Shown here: one piece after another, positions 58,811 through 64,000 of the stretch
Layout: every line of letters begins with the position of its first letter
Position numbering within the stretch: the first letter of the stretch is position 1
Assembly (NCBI GenBank): GCA_017395685.1
Contig: JAFQOD010000013.1
Span: 1 to 64,000 of the forward strand
DNA from: Clostridia bacterium
GTDB taxonomy: Bacteria > Bacillota > Clostridia > Christensenellales > Aristaeellaceae
Length of the DNA: 64,000 nt
Direction: 5' to 3'
Translations under genes and position numbers: made by a program
Notes under the pieces: model-generated
Databases searched by the model: none
What the model was told of the DNA's origin: nothing
Seen by the model: only the letters and a program-made list of their open reading frames with translations

Positions 58811-59794
58811 ATGGAACCGAAATATACGCTTTTTTATCTCTTTGGTCAGCCTGTTACCCTGTTTTCCCTGTGTATAGCGCTGGCTGTGGCTGCAGGGCTT
58901 TTGCTGATCCGCCGGGAACAGAAAAAGATGGGGCTGAGGGCCGATACCACGGAAATTTTCGCCCTGCTTTCCATTCCCCTGGGGCTGATCGGGGGCCGGA
59001 TCGTTTACTGTCTGGTAAATTTCCGGCTGTATCTGCTTGATTTGGGCGTTGCAGAGGTGTTCAGGCTGTGGAATGGCGGCTACGCTCTGCTGGGCATTGC
59101 CCTGGGAGGTGCCCTGGCCGCCTGGCTGACCGCAAGGATCACCCGCCAGTCCCCTGCAAAGATACTGGATATGATCGCCGCTCCTTCTGCCCTGATGATT
59201 GCCTTGTGCCGCTTTGCCGAATGGACCAGCGGCCAGGGGACCAGCCAGAACGAGGTGGAAATCGCTTTTTTCCAGCGCTTTCCCTTTGCGGTATTTGATG
59301 CTGAATGGGAAATATGGTTCTGGGCGATTTTTATGCTGGAGGGCGTGACTGCCTGGATCATTGCTCTTTTGCTGCAGAGCAAAAAGGCGCCTGCTTCACC
59401 CGGCGGCAAGGCCAAAATGCTTGTCATTTTGATGTGCTGCACCCAGATCCTGTTTGAAATGTTCCGGCGGGATGCGCTGGTGCTGGATCCCTGGTTCATC
59501 CGCATCACCCAGGTGGGCGCCCTGGCGCTGCTGGTCATGGTGATGCTCGGGGCGCTGATCCGCTGGAAGAAACTAAAGAAAAATCAGCGGATGAGCAGCC
59601 TGAAAATGCTGCTGAACTGGCTGGCCTTTCTGATCTGCGCCGGCATCAATATCTGGATGCAGTTCGCCGTGCAGAAATCAGCTGATCTTCCTGCATGGGC
59701 CTGCTACGCCATTATGGGTATTACCTGCATTGCCTTCGGCCTTATTGCCTATCGGGTAATGTTCCGCTATCAAATTCAGAAACAAGCAGAATAA
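58811..59794 (+). CDS. Lgt-like (prolipoprotein diacylglyceryl transferase family) membrane protein
   Basis: The 327-residue protein has about seven membrane helices and the Lgt outline: SIPLGLIGGRIVYCLVNF, LWNGGYALLGIALGG, and CRFAEWTSGQG where Lgt has RIGNFINGE. The essential Arg of that last motif is kept, but the Asn is replaced by Glu, and the conserved His of the FHGG loop is Leu. It is therefore probably not the main Lgt and may transfer a different group or be inactive. A true lgt should exist elsewhere, because the window encodes several lipoproteins. TAAGGGGAG precedes the ATG; it ends the operon. Confidence 0.78.
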   Translation: MEPKYTLFYLFGQPVTLFSLCIALAVAAGLLLIRREQKKMGLRADTTEIFALLSIPLGLIGGRIVYCLVNFRLYLLDLGVAEVFRLWNGGYALLGIALGGALAAWLTARITRQSPAKILDMIAAPSALMIALCRFAEWTSGQGTSQNEVEIAFFQRFPFAVFDAEWEIWFWAIFMLEGVTAWIIALLLQSKKAPASPGGKAKMLVILMCCTQILFEMFRRDALVLDPWFIRITQVGALALLVMVMLGALIRWKKLKKNQRMSSLKMLLNWLAFLICAGINIWMQFAVQKSADLPAWACYAIMGITCIAFGLIAYRVMFRYQIQKQAE

Positions 59795-59837
59795 AAAAAC
59801 CGGCCATGACGGCAAGAATGCCTCATGGCCGGTTTTT
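59795..59837. terminator. Bidirectional rho-independent terminator
   Basis: A 15-bp stem: AAAAACCGGCCATGA (59795-59809) pairs with TCATGGCCGGTTTTT (59823-59837). T runs lie on both sides, so it serves the Lgt-like gene and malic enzyme. Confidence 0.9.
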
Positions 59838-59853
59838 GATTGTTCAGAACAGA

Positions 59854-61026
59854 TTATTCCCGGGCGACGCCGGTATCGATGGCGGCCTGAGCCACGGCGG
59901 CGGCTACAGCGGGACCTACACGCTTATCAAAGGCTTTGGGCATGATGTAATCGGGGGAGAGCTCCTCATCGCTTACCAGGGCCGCAATGGCATGGGAAGC
60001 GGCCATCTTCATTGCATCATTGATATCGCTGGCCTGCACATCCAGTGCGCCCCGGAAGATGCCGGGGAAGGCCAGCACATTGTTGATCTGATTGGGATAA
60101 TCGCTGCGGCCGGTGCCCACGATCAGCGCCCCGGCTTCCTTTGCCAGCTCGGGGAAGATTTCAGGCGTGGGATTGGCCATGGGGAATACGCAGGCATCTT
60201 TCGCCATGGAGGCCACCATTTCCTTGGTCACGACCCCAGGGGCAGATACGCCGATGAATACGTCGGCGCCCTTCATGGCATCGATAAGCGTGCCCTGCAG
60301 ATGTTCCCGGTTGGTGATGCGGCTCATTTCTTCGTGGGCAGCATTCAGATTTTCCATGCCTTCGCAGAGGATACCGAACCGATCCACCAGGATCAGATGC
60401 TGCACCCCCAGCTTCATAATATGCCGGGCGATGGAGATGCCGGCGGCGCCTGCGCCGTTGATGACTACCTTCACATCGCTGATTTTTTTATTCACTACCC
60501 TGAGCGCATTGATCATGGCGGCGGCCACCACGATGGCGGTTCCGTGCTGATCATCGTGGAAGACGGGAATATCGCAGATCTCCTTCAGCTTTTTTTCGAT
60601 TTCAAAGCAGCGGGGGGCGGCAATATCCTCCAGATTGATGCCGCCGAAGCTGCCGGAAATCAGATAGATGGTGCGCACCAGTTCATCCACGTCTTTGGAT
60701 CGGATGCACAGGGGAAAGGCGTCCACATCCGCAAATTCCTTAAAAAGGCAGCATTTCCCTTCCATTACCGGCATGCCCGCCTCCGGCCCGATATCCCCAA
60801 GGCCCAGCACAGCCGTGCCGTCGGTAATCACCGCCACCATATTCTTTCTGCGGGTCAGCTGCCAGGATTTTTGATAATCCTTCTGGATTTCCAGGCAGGG
60901 CTGGGCAACACCGGGGGTATAGGCCAGGGAAAGCTCCTGGGCGTTGGTAACCGGGGTGCGGGAAACCACTTCGATTTTTCCCTGCCATTCATAATGCTTT
61001 TTCAGCGCTTCGGCTTTGATATCCAT
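59854..61026 (-). CDS. Malic enzyme (malate dehydrogenase, decarboxylating)
   Basis: GGAG lies eight bases before the ATG at 61026, giving 390 residues starting [13 protein letters not shown]; a frame extension upstream crosses the promoter. Conserved blocks are [32 protein letters not shown] with the catalytic Lys in [33 protein letters not shown] for the metal site, FHDDQHGTA and [16 protein letters not shown]. It oxidises malate to pyruvate and carbon dioxide with NAD(P). The short form without a phosphotransacetylase domain is usual in Firmicutes. It is monocistronic, with its own promoter and the shared terminator. Confidence 0.94.
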   Translation of the reverse strand: MDIKAEALKKHYEWQGKIEVVSRTPVTNAQELSLAYTPGVAQPCLEIQKDYQKSWQLTRRKNMVAVITDGTAVLGLGDIGPEAGMPVMEGKCCLFKEFADVDAFPLCIRSKDVDELVRTIYLISGSFGGINLEDIAAPRCFEIEKKLKEICDIPVFHDDQHGTAIVVAAAMINALRVVNKKISDVKVVINGAGAAGISIARHIMKLGVQHLILVDRFGILCEGMENLNAAHEEMSRITNREHLQGTLIDAMKGADVFIGVSAPGVVTKEMVASMAKDACVFPMANPTPEIFPELAKEAGALIVGTGRSDYPNQINNVLAFPGIFRGALDVQASDINDAMKMAASHAIAALVSDEELSPDYIMPKAFDKRVGPAVAAAVAQAAIDTGVARE

Positions 61027-61071
61027 ATCCATTGCTCCTTTATCCTGGGAATGGGGAAGCATCCTGATGCT

Positions 61072-61100
61072 ATTATAGACGATTTGGCGCGGTAAATCAA
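61072..61100 (-). promoter_or_regulatory. Promoter of malic enzyme
   Basis: On the minus strand: TTGATT, 17 bases, TATAAT (61077-61072). Confidence 0.85.
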
Positions 61101-61119
61101 TTTGCTTTTCCCGGGATAC

Positions 61120-61149
61120 AAAAAAATACCCGCCGCAGATGCGACGGGT
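61120..61149 (-). terminator. Terminator of rplJ-rplL
   Basis: On the minus strand ACCCGTCGC pairs with GCGGCGGGT (one G-T pair), then ATTTTTTT. It is 14 bases past the rplL stop. Confidence 0.9.
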
Positions 61150-61163
61150 AATCATTGCAGAAA

Positions 61164-61535
61164 TTACTTGATTTCCACGGTGGCGCCGATTTCGGCGAAA
61201 GCGGCCTTGACCTTTTCGGCTTCTTCCTTGGAAACGCCTTCCTTCAGAGCCTTGGGGCAGCCTTCAACGAATTCCTTGGCTTCCTTCAGGCCCAGACCAG
61301 CAACGACTTCGCGCACGGCCTTGATGACCTTGATCTTTTCGGAGCCGGGGTTGACCAGGATCACGTCGAATTCAGTCTGTTCTTCAACGGGAGCAGCAGC
61401 AGCGGCAGCGCCACCAACCACGGCCACGGGGGCAGCGGCAGATACGCCATACTTTTCTTCGAAAGCCTTGACCAGTTCGTTCAGTTCCAGAACGGTCATC
61501 GCGTCAATCGCGGCAAAAAATTCTTCATGAGTCAT
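61164..61535 (-). CDS. rplL: Ribosomal protein L7/L12
   Basis: The 123-residue acidic protein has the N-terminal dimer helices ([20 protein letters not shown]), an Ala/Val hinge ([20 protein letters not shown]), and the C-terminal factor-binding domain ([40 protein letters not shown]). TGGAGG precedes the ATG. It is the last gene of the stalk operon and ends 14 bases before a terminator. Confidence 0.98.
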   Translation of the reverse strand: MTHEEFFAAIDAMTVLELNELVKAFEEKYGVSAAAPVAVVGGAAAAAAPVEEQTEFDVILVNPGSEKIKVIKAVREVVAGLGLKEAKEFVEGCPKALKEGVSKEEAEKVKAAFAEIGATVEIK

Positions 61536-61589
61536 GATGCGAATCCTCCATTTATTTTGTATGTTGTGATTGTGTTGATCAGGCAGCGA

Positions 61590-62093
61590 TTATTCTTCGC
61601 CAGCCTGCTTCTTGCGCAGCGCTTCCAGAGCGTACACCAGATTGGAGATGGGAGCCTTGAGGGAGCCAACCAAACGGGCCAGCAGCACTTCCCTGGAGGG
61701 TACCTGAGACAGGGCCTTGACCTTGTTGACATCCATCACTTCGGTGCCCATCAGGCCAGCCTTTACGGAAAGGCATTCCTTCTTGGACTTATCGATGAAG
61801 TCGCAGATCACCTTGGCGGGGGCAACAGCGTCATTCATGCCAAAGGCGAAAGCGCTGGGGCCTTCCAGGAACTGATCCAGATCGGTGATGTTCATTTCGT
61901 GCAGGGCACGCTTCACCAGGGTGTTCTTCAGCACGCAGTAATCCACGCCATTTTCACGGCACTGGTTACGCAGCTGGGTCACTTCCTCAACGGTGATGCC
62001 GGAGTAATGCACGACTACCACGGACTGGGCATTCTGAAGCTTATTCAGAATTTCAGACACGACGACCTTTTTGTTTTCCAGATTCTTGCTCAT
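61590..62093 (-). CDS. rplJ: Ribosomal protein L10
   Basis: MSKNLENKKVVVSEILNKLQ at 62093 is the usual L10 start (167 residues); an ATG at 62105 is in frame but only three bases from GGAAGG. Conserved features are VVVHYSGITVEEVTQLRNQC, VLKNTLVKRAL, GPSAFAFG and the C-terminal helix that binds L12 dimers. L10 also represses its own operon by binding the leader listed separately. rplL follows 54 bases on. Confidence 0.97.
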   Translation of the reverse strand: MSKNLENKKVVVSEILNKLQNAQSVVVVHYSGITVEEVTQLRNQCRENGVDYCVLKNTLVKRALHEMNITDLDQFLEGPSAFAFGMNDAVAPAKVICDFIDKSKKECLSVKAGLMGTEVMDVNKVKALSQVPSREVLLARLVGSLKAPISNLVYALEALRKKQAGEE

Positions 62094-62121
62094 GTGTTCA
62101 TTCACCTTCCTTGCGGCTGTG

Positions 62122-62253
62122 AATAAAAGAAACCCCTGTGCATGGGCACAAGGGCATTGTAATCACAAAGCTTCCTCGCACCTCGGCTGGCGGGCGAACC
62201 CTTTACGCGTTTCAAACGCACCGGCTGTCTATGGCACAGGCTCTTTCAAGCCG
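62122..62253 (-). ncRNA. Ribosomal L10 leader
   Basis: The leader contains the L10-binding pattern: GAGCCTGTGCCATAGACAG, CGGTGCG...CGCG, and GCCAGCCGAGGTGCGAGGAA. It ends in an attenuator hairpin (CCCTTGTGC against GCACAGGGG, 62154-62133) with TTTCTTTT. Binding of L10 should favour termination when stalk proteins are in excess. Confidence 0.85.
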
Positions 62254-62259
62254 AAGATG

Positions 62260-62288
62260 ATTATAGCACAAGGATGCTTTTTCGTCAA
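62260..62288 (-). promoter_or_regulatory. Promoter of rplJ-rplL
   Basis: On the minus strand: TTGACG (62288-62283), 17 bases, TGC-TATAAT (62265-62260). Confidence 0.88.
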
Positions 62289-62311
62289 GGATTATTTTTT
62301 AATTTTTTTCA

Positions 62312-64000
62312 TTATTCCTTGATCAGTTTCCAATCGTCCAGCTTGCCCCAGGGCCCCTTGCCCTGGCAGGTGATCCGGGCGCCCACGGTGATGATATCCC
62401 CTTCATTTACAGGAATGGAGGAGATGGTGGGATGCTGCCATTCCTGCCACTTGGTGACGGACATGGGGGCAGAGGCATATTTTTCCCCGTTGATGAGCAC
62501 AAAAATTTCCATATCGGATGCATTGACGTCCCCGCCATGGATATACAGGCTGAACTGATACAGGCCGGATGCCAGATTGGAAACGGACTGGGCGATGGTG
62601 AAATCCACGCTGCCATCCCCGTCATAGAAATGGAAAAGGCCCTTGCCGGATTTACAGTCATTGATGCTGGTGGAACGGTACACCTCCCCGCCGGAGCGGT
62701 TTTCAATGGTGTACATGGCGATATCTTCGCTTTCAAAGCCGGGATTCTGCAGGCAGTTGGTGATCAGCAGCCTGATCTGGCAGGTGACCGGATCGCCGTA
62801 GATGGTTTTGCCGGATACCTGATAATCATCTTCCAGCTTTTCCAGGGTAGCGGTATCCCAGATGACGGGCATGGCATTGGTGGAACCGTCATTATAGAGC
62901 GCCACGATGGCGGCAGGCAGCCGCAGATCGTCCAGGGATTCGGTGGTGATGCTGCAGGGCCTGAAGCCGGTGCGCTGCTTGACGGTGGCTGCGCCGGTGC
63001 GCAGGAAGCGAGGCATGGAAAGGGTGGGCAGCGCCCTGTGATCGAAACCGAACAGCGCCTGATTATCCCAGGAAGACCCGCCGTAATATTTCCCGGCGTC
63101 ATTGGGATCATAGCTTCCCGCATAGGAGGAGGCCCAGCCGGAGCCGTATTTTTCCCACAGTATGGCATTATCTTCCCAGCTGCCGCCTGGCACGGAAAGC
63201 CAGGCAGGCTCCCAGTAGGCCACGCCCAGGGCCCCGGCCTCTTTTGCCGCCGCCGTCACTGCCCGCAGGGCGTCTGCCTGGCCCTGAACGGTAAGGGGCC
63301 AATCCATGGTCACCCCGTCTCCTGGCACGGAATTGCCGTTAAAATCGCTGTCATCCATGGTAAAAGGATAGGCGGTTTCGGCGATCATGACCTGCTTTCC
63401 GTAGGTTTTTTGAACCTGGGTGAGGACGGAAATCAGATTTTCCAGGGAGCCGTGCCAGTAGGGATAGTAGGAGGTGCAATAGACGTCAAATTCCGCCCCG
63501 AAGGCAATGATTTCCCGGGGAAAATTGAACTGGGGCTTGGAAAAATGAACGGCACGGAGGGCGTCGGGATATACTTCCTTTACCGCTTTTCCGCCGGCAT
63601 TGATGAGGGCGGCCAGGGCGGTATAGCTGGTTTCCCCGGCCATGCCGGCATCCGTTTCATTGCCCATCTGCACCATTTTTACCTGGGCGCCGGTGGCCCG
63701 GATACGGGAAAGGGCATCCAGGGTGAATTGATAGAGCGCCTCTTCTTTCTGGGCAAGGGTCATATTCTTCCAGGCCTTGGGGGCAAATTGCTTGCCGGGA
63801 TCGGCCCAGAAATCGCTATAATGGAAATCCACCATCAGGGAAAGGTCATTTTTCGCCGCCCGCTTTGCAATTTCACAGGCAATATCCACATCGCAGATGC
63901 CGCCCCCGTAAGGATGGCCCTCGGCATCAAAGGGATCATTCCAGATGCGGATGCGCACCATATTCCATCCTCCCTCCTTCAGCAGGGCGAACAGATCCTT
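62312..64000 (-). CDS. Secreted GH53 endo-beta-1,4-galactanase (5' end missing)
   Basis: The frame is open for 563 codons to the right edge, so the start and signal peptide lie outside the window. The visible part opens LFALLKEGGWNMVRIRIWND, typical of GH53 (arabinogalactan endo-galactanase). It has the acid/base Glu in VKMVQMGNETDAG and the nucleophile Glu in QVMIAETAYPFT. After the catalytic domain (to about codon 350 of the visible part) comes an Ig-like group 4 domain (RTGFRPCSITTESLDDLRLP ...). A C-terminal carbohydrate-binding-like domain follows (NPGFESEDIAMYTIENRSGG), perhaps CBM61. It breaks down pectin-side-chain galactan outside the cell. Confidence 0.9.
   Translation of the reverse strand, partial: KDLFALLKEGGWNMVRIRIWNDPFDAEGHPYGGGICDVDIACEIAKRAAKNDLSLMVDFHYSDFWADPGKQFAPKAWKNMTLAQKEEALYQFTLDALSRIRATGAQVKMVQMGNETDAGMAGETSYTALAALINAGGKAVKEVYPDALRAVHFSKPQFNFPREIIAFGAEFDVYCTSYYPYWHGSLENLISVLTQVQKTYGKQVMIAETAYPFTMDDSDFNGNSVPGDGVTMDWPLTVQGQADALRAVTAAAKEAGALGVAYWEPAWLSVPGGSWEDNAILWEKYGSGWASSYAGSYDPNDAGKYYGGSSWDNQALFGFDHRALPTLSMPRFLRTGAATVKQRTGFRPCSITTESLDDLRLPAAIVALYNDGSTNAMPVIWDTATLEKLEDDYQVSGKTIYGDPVTCQIRLLITNCLQNPGFESEDIAMYTIENRSGGEVYRSTSINDCKSGKGLFHFYDGDGSVDFTIAQSVSNLASGLYQFSLYIHGGDVNASDMEIFVLINGEKYASAPMSVTKWQEWQHPTISSIPVNEGDIITVGARITCQGKGPWGKLDDWKLIKE

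Noticed and set aside
1-64000. tRNA or rRNA genes, CRISPR arrays, transposases, integrases or phage genes
   Set aside because: None was found by reading for cloverleaf ends, repeat-spacer patterns, DDE or recombinase motifs; this was a visual search, so a very diverged element could be missed.

Overview
The window looks like chromosomal DNA of an anaerobic, Gram-positive, G+C-rich member of the Clostridia (Firmicutes). Supporting signs are strong AGGAGG ribosome-binding sites, near-consensus TTGACA/TATAAT promoters, SigH, GerMN lipoproteins, the Gls24-AmaP-DUF2273 envelope module, a T-box leader, ThyX, Mini-RNase III and a DinR/LexA-type SOS box. Starch and galactan utilisation genes fit a gut or rumen commensal, but the genus is inference. 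No rRNA, tRNA, CRISPR array, insertion sequence or prophage was recognised.

Layout. 1-13.6 kb: a 7TM sensor kinase (cut by the window edge) diverges from a lipoprotein gene across an inverted repeat. Then comes a run of large secreted proteins: CxxC/Trp-His repeats with DUF11-like repeats, a BspA-type leucine-rich-repeat protein split by an in-frame TAG, and CxxC repeats with peptidoglycan-binding or SH3 domains. 13.6-20.9 kb: a maltodextrin/starch locus (triple-CBM26 protein, MalE-MalF-MalG transporter, GH13 enzyme, LacI regulator) behind a promoter with an 18-bp perfect palindrome. 21-26.4 kb: a ferredoxin-like protein, a DUF6062 protein, two GerMN lipoproteins, MscL with a zinc ribbon, and a HAD hydrolase.

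26.5-40.2 kb is almost all on the minus strand: ychF; cysteine desulfurase-thiI (tRNA thiolation); a housekeeping series gls24-amaP-DUF2273-nusB-tsaD paralogue-folD-xseA-xseB-ispA; and hisS-aspS behind a T-box leader that appears to read tRNA-Asp. hisS carries a one-base frameshift in a G run. 40.3-49.7 kb (plus strand): dus, LexA-controlled dinB, a DUF5685/J-domain/zinc-ribbon trio, an ArsR regulator with an ABC exporter, a UBA-DUF4342 protein and an OmpR-type two-component system.

50-53.7 kb (minus): an AraC regulator heads mrnC-thyX-rlmB-sigH. 54-59.8 kb (plus): a secreted protein, an RluA-type pseudouridine synthase, then an envelope operon (DUF6273-CapA fusion, NAGPA-like phosphodiester glycosidase, Lgt-like membrane protein). 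59.8-64 kb (minus): malic enzyme, rplJ-rplL behind an L10 leader, and a secreted GH53 endo-galactanase cut by the right edge.

Family names are from recognition of sequence patterns, with no database search. The most unusual material is the secreted-protein island at 1.9-13.6 kb and the hisS-aspS leader.
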